Below are positions 1 to 9,732 of a stretch of 48,268 nucleotides of DNA, one piece after another. The notes under the pieces were generated by a model, which saw nothing but the letters and a program-made list of their open reading frames with translations, did not search any database and was not told where the DNA came from. Source of the stretch: Salisapilia sapeloensis (Eukaryota > Oomycota > Peronosporomycetes > Peronosporales > Salisapiliaceae). The stretch spans positions 1 to 48,268 of the forward strand of contig JAADVB010000143.1 in NCBI GenBank assembly GCA_023334545.1, read 5' to 3'. The position numbers were made by a program, and so were the translations under genes. How positions within the stretch are numbered: the first letter of the stretch is position 1; every line of letters begins with the position of its first letter.

Positions 1-1
1 G

Positions 2-82
2 AAACCTGTCTTGGATGTCTCGATACATTCGCTAGATCGTGTGGTCACTTTCGTGTCCAGTACGAGTGCGTTTCTAAATTGA
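2..82 (+). CDS. possible 3' end of a gene cut by the window edge
   Basis: From base 2 a frame stays open for 26 codons and ends in TGA at 80-82. The peptide alternates hydrophobic and polar residues (it ends V-S-S-T-S-A-F-L-N), as the end of a folded domain might. There is no homology I recognise and the stretch is short enough to be chance. From 83 to 398 I see no gene. This stretch is the presumed promoter and 5' leader of the mannosidase that follows. Confidence 0.2.
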   Translation, partial: KPVLDVSIHSLDRVVTFVSSTSAFLN

Positions 83-398
83 ATTCAAAAGATTTTTGTG
101 ATGCTTCCGTTTCCTTTCCTCTTGTTGTTTGATGCTTGCTACTTATCTACTCTGTTGACGATACACTCACAAACTCGTATTTGGATATGAATAACTTGGC
201 AATCGTGTTGTACGTTAGTGAATGGTGGATAATCTATCTGCATCCTGCTTCGAGTTCGGTAGTGTCGAGCTTTATGCTCCAAGCAACGACAATCCGTTTT
301 CGATCCATTCTCAGATCAGCTAATTGTCAGCTTTTGTGTTCGGTCATAGCCATACTTTATTATAGTCAAAAGCCACGTACTCGAAGTACTAGAAGAGG

Positions 399-2174
399 AT
401 GGAGTCTCGCATCAGGCGATCAGCGCCTACATCGCTGCCGACCAACTATCCTGTGTCGATCATGTCCCCAAGTTCTTCTCCTCTATCCAGCTCCCCTCGT
501 TCAAAGTCGCTTAGTAAGCCGACGAGATCACGAGCTATCGTTCGCTTCTTGCAAGCGATCATGGCCTTCTCCGTTATCGTCGCCTTGTGGCAATGGTATC
601 GCCTAGAACCGATACAAAAGTCGACTCTCATGGACAAAGTCCACCTACCTCGTTTCCGAGGTCAAACTACTCCTCATCCTGTCCAAGAACAGCACTTCGA
701 AGGTGCCCATGACGGTGCTGTCCAAGAGGACATAGTTGATCAAGCACCGGAAGCTACTGCAATGGTTAATAACAAGGAGCGTTTTGATTCTGCAAAGCAT
801 AGCCCTGATCAACAGAAAGTAGTAGACATGATACGCTGGGCGTGGGATGCATATGAAAAGTATGCATACGGTCATGACTCATTAAACGTCCGTAGCTACG
901 AAGGCATGCGTGCTGAGAACGCTGATACGGCTCGTACTTTGATAGATTCGTTAGATGTTTTGTACTTGACAGGCATGTTTGACGAATTCGACCGAGCGAG
1001 TGACTGGGTTGCTGCGAATGTCGATGCTAAATTTAATCAAGTTGGCTTTGTCAACGTCTTTGAGACAACGATCAGAGCCATTGGTGGTCTATTAACGTCG
1101 TACCATCTTTCTGGAGACAAGCGAATGCTTGAGAAAGCAGATATGATCGGTGAAAAGCTATCATATGTCTTTACAGAGTACCCTGCGGGACTTCCTGCTC
1201 GAGAGTTTGACTTTTACAAGCGCAAGTCACGAGATAATCCGAATCTAGCGGAAGTAGGATCTTTGCAGCTCGAGTACAAGTACTTGGCTCGACTTACAGG
1301 GAAAAAGGAGTATTGGGACTACGTAGAACACATATCAGATCTTTTGATCGATGAAGTCAACAGCAAGTATACAAATGGATTGCTACCGAGTGCTGTGAAT
1401 ATCTATGCCGGTCGTCTCTCGAATGATAAAGTGACGATGGGTGCGCGTGGAGATAGTTACTTTGAATACCTTTTAAAACAATGGCTCTTGACGTCCAAGA
1501 CACAGAACAAGTATAAGGAACAGTATGAAATCGCTGTGCAAGGTATCTCGGACAAGATGATTGGGGAGACAGAACCGAACAAGTACAAGTTTGTGGGAGA
1601 ACTGGTGAACGGAAAGCTTGATCCGAAGATGGACCATCTTGTGTGCTTCTTCCCTGGACTCTTAGCTCTTGGCTATCATCATGGCATGCCGGAATGGCAC
1701 TTGGACTTGGCCAAAGAGCTGATGGAGACGTGCTATCAAATGTATGCGCACATGGCGACTGGGCTTGCACCGGAGATTGTCTACTTGAACACAGACGAAG
1801 GATCGGATCGGAGGGATTTGTACGTGAAGAGGAATGATGACTTTAATATTCTTCGACCAGAGACAGTAGAAAGCTTGATGGTCTTGTATCGCGTGACGAA
1901 GGACGAAAAATATCGAGAGTACGGACGAAATATCCGAAATGCGTTTGAAGATAACTGTAGATTGGACAAAGGTGGATATAGCAGTGTGCATTTCGTGAGC
2001 GAGGGGCCGGCGCAGCAGTTCTTCCGGAAAGACATGGAAAGTTTCTTCATTGCAGAGACACTCAAGTACCTGTTCCTGCTCTTTGATGACAACGACATAA
2101 TGTCTTTGGATGAATACGTTTTCAACACCGAGGCACATCCGTTTCCCATGTCTCCCTACACGTTTAACCCGTAG
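399..2174 (+). CDS. GH47 class I alpha-1,2-mannosidase, type II membrane protein
   Basis: Single-exon gene of 591 aa. Class I alpha-mannosidases (glycoside hydrolase family 47) trim alpha-1,2-linked mannose from N-glycans in the ER or Golgi, a calcium-dependent inverting reaction. A Ser/Arg-rich cytosolic tail (about 1-46) is followed by one hydrophobic signal anchor (about 47-66), a stem, and a luminal catalytic domain from about residue 140. Family signatures visible are the V-F-E-T-T-I-R-A-I-G-G-L block near 206-218, the D-H-L-V-C-F-F-P-G block, the F-N-I-L-R-P-E-T-V-E-S block, and the closing E-S-F-F-I-A-E-T-L-K-Y-L segment. The last sits before T-E-A-H-P, where the family's calcium-binding Thr lies. 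Length is normal for the family. The start is the first ATG; a downstream Met (base 462) would still leave the anchor intact. ER versus Golgi placement cannot be told from sequence. Confidence 0.93.
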   Translation: MESRIRRSAPTSLPTNYPVSIMSPSSSPLSSSPRSKSLSKPTRSRAIVRFLQAIMAFSVIVALWQWYRLEPIQKSTLMDKVHLPRFRGQTTPHPVQEQHFEGAHDGAVQEDIVDQAPEATAMVNNKERFDSAKHSPDQQKVVDMIRWAWDAYEKYAYGHDSLNVRSYEGMRAENADTARTLIDSLDVLYLTGMFDEFDRASDWVAANVDAKFNQVGFVNVFETTIRAIGGLLTSYHLSGDKRMLEKADMIGEKLSYVFTEYPAGLPAREFDFYKRKSRDNPNLAEVGSLQLEYKYLARLTGKKEYWDYVEHISDLLIDEVNSKYTNGLLPSAVNIYAGRLSNDKVTMGARGDSYFEYLLKQWLLTSKTQNKYKEQYEIAVQGISDKMIGETEPNKYKFVGELVNGKLDPKMDHLVCFFPGLLALGYHHGMPEWHLDLAKELMETCYQMYAHMATGLAPEIVYLNTDEGSDRRDLYVKRNDDFNILRPETVESLMVLYRVTKDEKYREYGRNIRNAFEDNCRLDKGGYSSVHFVSEGPAQQFFRKDMESFFIAETLKYLFLLFDDNDIMSLDEYVFNTEAHPFPMSPYTFNP

Positions 2175-3310
2175 GTTGGAGAATAAAGCGTTCAATTGTC
2201 TTTTTCGTTTCTTGTCTGCCTTCTCCATGAACATTTGAAAATGATTTGAATGATACTTTGGCTGGATAAGCTTACAGGCCACATGAGGTGCTTTTGTGTA
2301 CTGTTACTACTGGAAAAGTATCGATGTTTTGCCGTCGAAAGAAGTCCGGAGTGTGGTCATGTACGAAGTTTTTAATATCTCAATAGACAAAAGTAATTCA
2401 AAGCCTGATTTGATTTGGAATGAATGAAAGCGGATCAGACTTTCGTATCACAGATCATTTGGCTTATATGTAAATCGTAGTACATCTAAGAAAATAAACT
2501 ATGAATCGTTTCATGCTTAAAGGTAAATTTGTACATTGCCATGAATGCAGCAAAAGACACATGAGTGTAGGAATTGAAGACATATGTGTATAAGCTAGCT
2601 CATGGGCTTTGGTACTAGCGGAATAAGCTAGAAACCGAAATAATACGTGCTGACTCGTGTCCATCAGACCTTGACATAGACACAAACAATCCGCTTGAAA
2701 CTGACTCATAAATACTTTCTGTGATAGTACAAAGCTACGTCAACTTGAAGTCGTGTACAGCCGTAAAGTATTAAATTTTCTAAGAATAGACTATCGCTAG
2801 TTGAAACAGAGCTTTTTCATCTCTCACATTTTCTCACGTATGCATTTGCAAGTTGTACTTGTCCATATCGCAATGCAGTCATCCGCGAGAGCAAATTATG
2901 TTGAAAGTATCTTAGTGGAGGTATTAACATCTTCTGAAATGTTTTCGTCCCTGACCGGGGAGATTGGACACAAAAAATGGATTTTTACACTAAGGAGAAG
3001 ATTCAGAAAGCACAGTAGCCACGAGAATTTGTGGTAACATACGCTTTTATGTAGAAATGTCTTCGATGCCTGACCCAAGTAGATGGATACAAAAGATGGA
3101 TTTCAAGGTAACAACGGAGACTCATAGTTAGATCAAGTGTCTACCTATCAATTACGCTGATACATATGCCTTAGTCATCCACTAGACACATCAAGTTTTA
3201 GCTGCAAAGTCTCTCGTCTTTTCACCACATCTATCAGAATTCATTCATTTTCAATTTCTCCCGGGCATTCTCCACTACAGTCGAGTACTGAGAGCGAAAG
3301 CTACTTCCTT
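2175..3310. other. intergenic, with a weak internal direct repeat
   Basis: No convincing gene. The short open frames here have no family features. A diverged direct repeat is visible: about 50 bp at 2950-3000 recurs at 3069-3120 (shared pattern CTGACC..AGAT-GGA-ACAAAA-ATGGATTT). The rest is AT-rich and includes the promoter of the receptor kinase. Confidence 0.5.
3245..3257 (+). promoter_or_regulatory. Inr-like oomycete core promoter motif
   Basis: TCATTTTCAATTT lies 53 bp before the kinase start codon. It resembles the oomycete core promoter (an Inr like TCATTYY followed by CAWTTT), with one spacer base missing. Position relative to the ATG is right for a transcription start. This is a pattern match only. 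Confidence 0.4.
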
Positions 3311-5306
3311 ATGAGTGGACCAACTGTCCTCCTTATAATATTCATCAGCACACACTTCCTTCAAATAGTGCAGAGTGATGTTTGTACTGAGAAAGAGGAG
3401 ATAGAATCGATCGAAATGCAAGCTGAAGTAAACATATTCAAATATGACTTTAAGTGCGTGACCATGGAAACTTTGGCCTACGACTGCGCGACTGCATGCA
3501 CCCGAGCTTACCAGGAATTATATGAAAGCCTTTCTGATTGCGCTGTACCTTCCGAACCATTCGGGTACTTGAATCTAAAGGAACTTTACCATGCCTTCGA
3601 GCACTTGTGCATAGAAGACATTGGCAGTGGAAATGCTTCAAATTTTGAAGAGCTGGAAGGTAGCTATGCGTCTATATTCGTTTTGGGCTCGAACGATATA
3701 ACTGATCCGTTTATATGTATAGACGACTGGCAAGAACTAATATTCCCAACCTACGGATCCGTGCCGATCAATTTAAATGAGCATAGGCTACTCCAACTAG
3801 CTCAGGGTGCTGTATCTGCCCCTATTGACACATCGTCGGCTGTTTCCTCTTCAGGATCATCCATTTCTTCGGCTACAGCATCAACAGTTGTGTCCACTTC
3901 GGGATCGTTTTTCGGGACCGCTTTAGCATCGAATCTTCCTGTTCGTTTTCCACAAAGTGGCGTATCATCATCGATTTCTGACGTCATACAAACGTCAAGT
4001 TCTAGTACATTTGAGGATGATTCGTACTCCTTTCTACCTGGCCTTGACTATTCCTCATCGCTCTCTTCAGATGATTCTGATGGATCATCGCGACATAGCG
4101 ACAAATATCATTCGAAGAAAGACGATGGACCCGATATACTCATTATCATCATTCCAGTACTTCTCATTGGTCTCTTCCTAATTATTGGGGGCTTCTGGCT
4201 GTATGATCAGCACAAGCAAGATATGGCCAGAATATCCGCAGAGGAAGCGTACCAACGATATAATGTGAGTGAAAGGACGACAACAGCGACCGAGACAGTA
4301 TCCCCAGCTGTGCCTTCATCTCACGCTCAAAGTCCATCGAATGGTGCTAATGTCTATGATATCTGGAGCGACAGAGAGCTCGTGGAGAAAAAGCTAAACC
4401 ACGCAGAAATTCGAGACATAAAGGTTCTCGGCTCTGGTGCTTTCGGAGTCGTCTGGTTGGTTTCTTATTACGATAAACATTACGCATCAAAAAGACCAGC
4501 ACGCAACATCGTCGATCCGTCTGCTTTTGAAACCTTTGTCGATGAAGTGAAGCTGGTTGCAAGAATCGAGCATGCCAATATTATCGAATGCATTGGTGTC
4601 GCTTGGACAATGAGGTCGAACTTCCAAGCTCTCTTTACATATGCGTCGAACGGTGACTTGCGAGACTATCTACAGCGATCTACTACACCTCGTCACTGGA
4701 CCAAGGAAAAGCTTAGTATTGCTATTGATATTGCCGAAGCACTCGTGTATGTTCAGTCTTTCGAGCGTCCTATTGTCCACCGCGACCTCAAGTCCCGCAA
4801 TGTTCTATTATCAGAGGAGATGATCGCGAAAGTGAGTGATTTTGGCTCCGCTCGGCTCATGTCAGACAACAATACCATGACCACTCAAGCTGTTGGAACT
4901 GCTCGGGTACGTGTAGCAATCTTATACTTTTTCTTTATTTATATATTTACTAACGAATATTTTTTCTTTGATGTAGTGGCTTGCACCCGAAGTCGTAGCC
5001 GGGGAGTCTTATGACCATACTTGCGATTCGTACTCATTTGGAGCTATCTTGACCGAACTGGATACGAATGAGCTGCCTTTACATGATGTTACAGATCGAG
5101 AAGGCAAGATCCTTCCGGACTATGCACTCCTGCATCGTGTAGCCTGTCGCACGATCAAACCAAGGGTCTCTGAGAACTGTCCACAGGCGATGCGGGATCT
5201 TGTAGACCAGTGTTTGAATTTCGTACCGAGAGAGCGACCGACCGCAGTGCAAATCTCTTTCCAATTGCGTGAGATGATGAAAAATAGGAGTGTATTGAAT
5301 AACTAA
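3311..5306 (+). CDS. TKL receptor-like kinase with elicitin-like Cys array
   Basis: Two exons, 3311-4906 and 4977-5306. The 70-bp intron has a TACTAAC branch site and joins G-T-A-R to W-L-A-P-E in phase 0, giving 641 aa. A signal peptide (about 1-22) leads an ectodomain whose first six cysteines are C25, C49, C59, C63, C77 and C100. A Ser/Asp-rich stalk follows (about 185-270), then one transmembrane helix (about 275-298) and a TKL kinase domain (about 370-640). Kinase motifs present are the G-S-G-A-F-G-V-V loop, a lysine in Y-A-S-K-R, the H-R-D-L-K-S-R-N catalytic loop and D-F-G. All expected catalytic residues are present, so it is probably active. Transmembrane TKL kinases are common in oomycetes. 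The cysteine gaps (23, 9, 3, 13, 22) resemble the elicitin pattern (23, 23, 4, 14, 23) with a shortened second gap; calling it elicitin-like is my inference. Ligand unknown. Confidence 0.88.
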
Positions 5307-5964
5307 GTGCGTACGAAATAAAGATCTACTGACTTTTGTCTGAAATGAGCAGTCAGCAATATCTGGCCCACTGCTTCGTGCAAAATAAATGAATCCATTT
5401 ATTTACTTTCCACGCCAGTATAAATATATCCCATCCAATGTAAAGTTTTAATTACAGTGCACGTAGATATGCTCTCGATCGCTCACTGGATGCAGTATCC
5501 TGCATTCATGCAGTTTCGACGTCTATATAACTGAATATATGAGATATCTCACAGCTAGTGGGAAATTATCTACGATTGCGAGTAGCTCTAGATGCGATAG
5601 AGCGGTACAAAGCGCCTTCGATAGCGTCATCGATGATGCAGATATTTCTAATGTGCACCCACTCCACTAGTACAAACGTCGAAGTATATTGCGCTAGTAG
5701 CTTCATCTACGACTACCGTTGCGCTAAACCATGACTTTGCATACGCAGACAATTTTTTGCTTTAATCACAAGCTTATGTTAGTTTTAATACAAAGTTTGC
5801 TCACTCTGTAACATTCCACTGCAGTCGCAACACTTTTTAAAAAGCTTTGGTACCAAAAGAGCAGATATAAAGCAACGAAAAGGATAAAGCTATATTCATG
5901 TTCTTGCTCCACTTGTTAGCGGTTAAAATGGATCATCCATGATCATGGTAGCGTTTAATTGTTC
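5307..5964. other. intergenic between convergent kinase and kinase-less receptor
   Basis: No gene seen. AATAAA-like strings shortly after the kinase stop may serve polyadenylation. Nothing resembling a kinase domain is left here, although this is where one would be expected if the minus-strand receptor next door had once continued. Confidence 0.5.
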
Positions 5965-7313
5965 CTACTGCATTCGCTTCTTTCGTCGACACCAGCAGAA
6001 GATGAAAATAGCAGCTGCGACGATTGCAAGAAAAATCGGAAGCACAATTGCGACGACGGTATTGCCTGAAACTCCTTCACCTGAAACGCATACATGGTAT
6101 GAGGTGCCCTCAATAGTTTTGGTGCCGCCGGTATGGCAATCAAAATCATTGCTTTTCCAGTCTCCACCCAATGTCACATTTGCCTTGTTCAATATTGCCA
6201 ATAGTTCAGGCGTTACGCTTCGATCAGAAGCAGAACTATCTGTAATAACTCTAACATGAGCATCGTGAAAGCGCGTTAGTGTCATTTTAAAAGGAGAGTA
6301 TTCGCTACTCGTACAATGTTTCAAGCTTTTTCGCTGAAGCCAGAGCTTGCGGGATTCGACGGACCGATTTTCGTAGTACTCTGTGATATTAGAGTAACAT
6401 TAGTCGACTTTGTCAATAGTGGAGACAATCTTGCCTACACGATGCGAGCATTTTCCAAACTCAGGTTCCGAGGGATATCAAGGAGCGGATTGTAACTCAG
6501 ATCTCTGTTGTGCATAAAGGCATTTAGTTTCGTAAAAGCTTTACAGTCATTTACTTTGAAGCAGTCTTACATGCTATGAGCAGTCCTCAAGTAGTCTCCT
6601 TCTGGTAACTTTGTGGAGCCGCTATTCGCCATGACAAAAGTTTGGATGTCCTTATCAGCCAAAACTTTGTTCCAATCAGGCATGTTTTTTCGATAGTAAG
6701 GATCCTCGTGGATAAATCGAATGCCATCAAAATAGATGGTCTTCAGGTTTTTTCCGGATGCAATAGTCTCACTCGAGACATCTACTTTAATGCCTCGAGA
6801 ATAATGCTGCTTGGTACGACTAGCTATCATGCTGTAGAACACGGCATTAGTATTTTGACAGTCAAAAGATATAAATACAAAATGGAAAAGAATTTACAGC
6901 ATATCGATGTGATCAGGAATCCGAACATCTACATCCTTGATGCACTCTTCAGCGATCCATGGTGTAGATGGTGCCGTCGAATCGGTGTAGCCGTTTATAT
7001 TTACAGTCAAGTTGAATACGGCGCTGTTGTTGTCGAAGAGATGGAAGCACTGATATGCACAACCATCGTCGTCCGGGGATTCGCACTCTCCTGAACCGTA
7101 GGATATATTTCGCGATCGATCCTTTGCAGTGGGTTTTTCGCATCCGTTCTTTAGGAAGCTACTCTCTCCATCGTAAGCAACGCATGCATCGTAGCCCTCG
7201 CAGTGGCCATCGCAGTTAGACGAAAGCGTGTTTGTTTTAATGCTACAGTAGCAGGCTGCGACAGAGAGTAGGCAAATAAAACTCAAAGCAGTTAATCGTC
7301 TCTTCACGTACAT
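5965..7313 (-). CDS. LRR receptor-like membrane protein without kinase domain
   Basis: Four exons in transcription order: 7313-6898, 6831-6571, 6504-6441 and 6378-5965. Introns are 66, 66 and 62 bp and all phases fit, giving 384 aa. A signal peptide (about 1-23) precedes a Cys-rich head (N-C-D-G-H-C-E-G-Y-D-A-C). Next come degenerate leucine-rich repeats, including N-L-K-T-I-Y-F-D-G-I and I-D-L-S-Y-N-P-L-L-D-I-P across the exon 2/3 junction, then a transmembrane helix and a basic R-R-K-K-R-M-Q end. The layout is that of oomycete LRR receptor-like kinases, but the protein stops just after the membrane. It is the intact sister of the pseudogene at 8619-9732, whose reading frame continues past the equivalent point. 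A role as a decoy or co-receptor is possible but unproven. The third intron's ends (GTGTAG..AGAG) were chosen for phase. Confidence 0.75.
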
Positions 7314-8618
7314 CACGCGTATGTGGTCGCCGTCAAAATTGCAAGTGGATAAGATTTTGACACGTTCATGATCAGCTGACGAGAACAGCTTTACGTTGGT
7401 CCATATGTCAAAGTGTGTCCAACGAAGAGTAGAGAGAATCTGGTGGCATTTATGATCCCCGAATACTCGATACCGTGCATCTGAAGCCTTTGCACCTTTC
7501 TACTGTCCACACAAAGCATCGCCTACCGGCTTTTATGGACGAATCAACTTTATTTTTGTGGCCACGAAGGTCGCACATTGAGAGTTTATGTCGACTGATC
7601 TACCAGACGATCTGAGATGCTTTTGGTAAGATCGCACTCACCAAAGACTGGCTATTGCATTCAGGCCATAATATTTGTGACCTTTAGATGATGTAGAATT
7701 CTCCAAACAAAGCGTCTTTGAATATGTCTAGGTTGCATACAAAAACATGAAGACAAACAAATTTTATTTTTATCTCAAATCATAATTTAAAGGGACTAGG
7801 TTTGATACGATCCATCACGTTGGATAGACAAATTCAGTTCACAATTGTCATATCCAAATGTCCATCAAGCATGAATATCACTTCAATTAAAATATTGTAG
7901 TGCTCGCTTAGGAATTTATGGTCTCCTAAACACTATACTTTTATACGGAATTGTATGTACAACTTCTACTTCCCAATTGAGACCGTGAGGAGTGTTAAGC
8001 CTACGAAAATATTGGCTCCTTTTCGTTGATTGAGGGGTCAAAATTAGAAATTATCGCTAGGTTTTAAGCGAGCAACCGCTTAAAAAGTACGCGAAATACA
8101 GCAGAAGCAAAGCCAGAGTATAAGCTTTGTTGTGAACAACTTTAAACCTCGAAATAGTATCAATTGCACTATCTTGAGTACCGACGAGCAAGACGTCTCG
8201 GATCTTATACAGCAGAGGATGATCAAGCGTCTTTATCACCGCTTGATATCATTTGACGACTACCCTTTGAAAGGTTATTACACCATAGCATGTGTTTCCG
8301 TTTGGCACTGTAAACATAGCAGCTTTTATCATATGTTGGAGTTCTAACTAACTGCCATAACTAGGCTACTTATAGGATCAGAATGCTCTACGAGACGAAC
8401 TGAAAGTCCATCTTGAAAGCCAAAACAACAAATCTCTAAAAGTTTATATCCGCAGATAGCATGAGTTGATACGAGATAGAATTTGATATTGAGGTAGATA
8501 AGCAATCGAGGAACAAGTGAAAAAGATAGCAACTGCTTTGTGCTTTTTCTACAGGTGGTAGTGGTTCGGAAAGATTGTTGTCCACACCATTGCTGCCATC
8601 CTGACGTTGCTCCTGCAT
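7314..8618. other. spacer between the two receptor copies
   Basis: No supported gene. Homology between the two receptor copies extends about 45 bp upstream of each start (ending near ..GCAAGTGGATA) and then stops, marking the edge of the duplicated unit. The stretch also holds one copy of a diverged repeat (7694-7880). At 8436-8618 lies the in-frame continuation of the decayed copy beyond its TGA. Confidence 0.5.
7694..7880. repeat. diverged dispersed repeat, copy A
   Basis: This stretch aligns by eye with 11436-11630 in the same orientation. Anchors are AAAGCGTCTTTG, a GCATACAAA/TCATACAAA block, GGGACTAGG versus GGGTTAGGA, and CATATCCAAATGTC versus GATATCCAAACGTC, in the same order and roughly the same spacing. 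It is not coding in either copy. It may be the tail of a lost duplicate of the multi-span membrane gene, or an old transposon fragment. Confidence 0.5.
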
Positions 8619-9732
8619 TCACTTCTTTTGTCGGCGTCTATAAAAGATGAATCCAGCAATTGCAATAACGACAACACAGATCGGCACGACAATCGCTGCG
8701 ATAGTTCCGCCTGGCATGCCTTCATCTAAAACGCATACCTTGCATGACGTACCCTCAATAGTGTCGACATGACCACCATCGCAGTCAAAATCATTGGTTT
8801 CCACTCTACACCTAACGTTACATCCGCCTTGTTCAAAACATCAAGCAGGTCCGATGTCACGCTTTGGTCGTGAATTCCCTTAGGCAGCAGAATTTTATAA
8901 AGTACATTCAGATTTTGTGTTAATTCTTCCTTTGCAACGAATTTATTGAAGATACAATGTTTCAAGATGCTTTGCTGTGGCGAGAGCTTCCGGAACTTAT
9001 TGTCGGATGTTTCACTTAGTATCCTGTGGAAACATAGTCACATTACGACACACCATAACGAAAGTTTGAATATCCTTGCCGGCTAAAGCTTCATTTCAAT
9101 CCGGCATATTGCTTTGCTCATCAAAAAACACTGTATGAAGTATCACATTGTCAAAGTAAATGTTCTTGAGATTCTTTCTGGATGTGAACGTTTCGTCCGT
9201 GATGTTGAAATGAACGCCTCCTTTTCCCTGCTCAACACCAACAAATTTACTTCACAGCACAACATTAGCACAGCTTAGATATAATAGAATTGAAGTACAG
9301 AAGATGATGTACGCACAGTGTGTCAATGTGATCAGGGATTTGAATATCGACGTTGTCAATGTACCCGTTAAGCGTCCATGGTGTGTCTGGTTCCATCGAG
9401 TCGTTGTATCCTCTATTGGGGACAGTCAATTCGAAGGTTGAGTTGTTGGAATCGAAGAGATGGAAACACTGGTATACACATCCAGAATTATCCGGGAACT
9501 GACACACTCCTGAGCTTTTGGATTTATTTTGATGTTTGGAAGAGGAGTCACCAGATCCGCATGCATTGTAGTAATAGTGTCTAGTTGCATCATAAACGGT
9601 GCAGGCGTCGTAGCCATCACATTGGCCCTCGCAGTTGGATGTGAGCGTGTTGGTTTCAATATTGCACTCACAGGTTGCGACAACGACTAGACAAATGCTA
9701 ATTAAAGCAGTTAATGTTCCTTTGAACGGCAT
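8619..9732 (-). pseudogene. decayed tandem copy of the LRR receptor-like gene
   Basis: Clear paralogue of the gene at 5965-7313. The signal peptide and Cys-rich exon (start ATG at 9732) are intact and keep the N-C-E-G-Q-C-D-G-Y-D-A-C head. Downstream there are three lesions relative to the sister gene. First, an in-frame TGA at 9098-9096 replaces the Trp codon of the P-D-W motif. Second, the whole LRR exon and its flanking introns are missing: sequence runs from V-M-V straight to a remnant of the third intron near 9010-9045. Third, one base is lost at about 8796-8803 (AAA-AGC-AAT in the sister, AAA-CC-AAT here), shifting frame before the transmembrane helix. The helix and R-R-R-Q-K-K tail remain readable. 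A sequencing error could explain one lesion, not all three. Confidence 0.85.

Noticed and set aside
1662-2282. 206-codon minus-strand frame across the mannosidase 3' end
   Set aside because: It is antisense to the conserved GH47 catalytic domain and has no homology I recognise.
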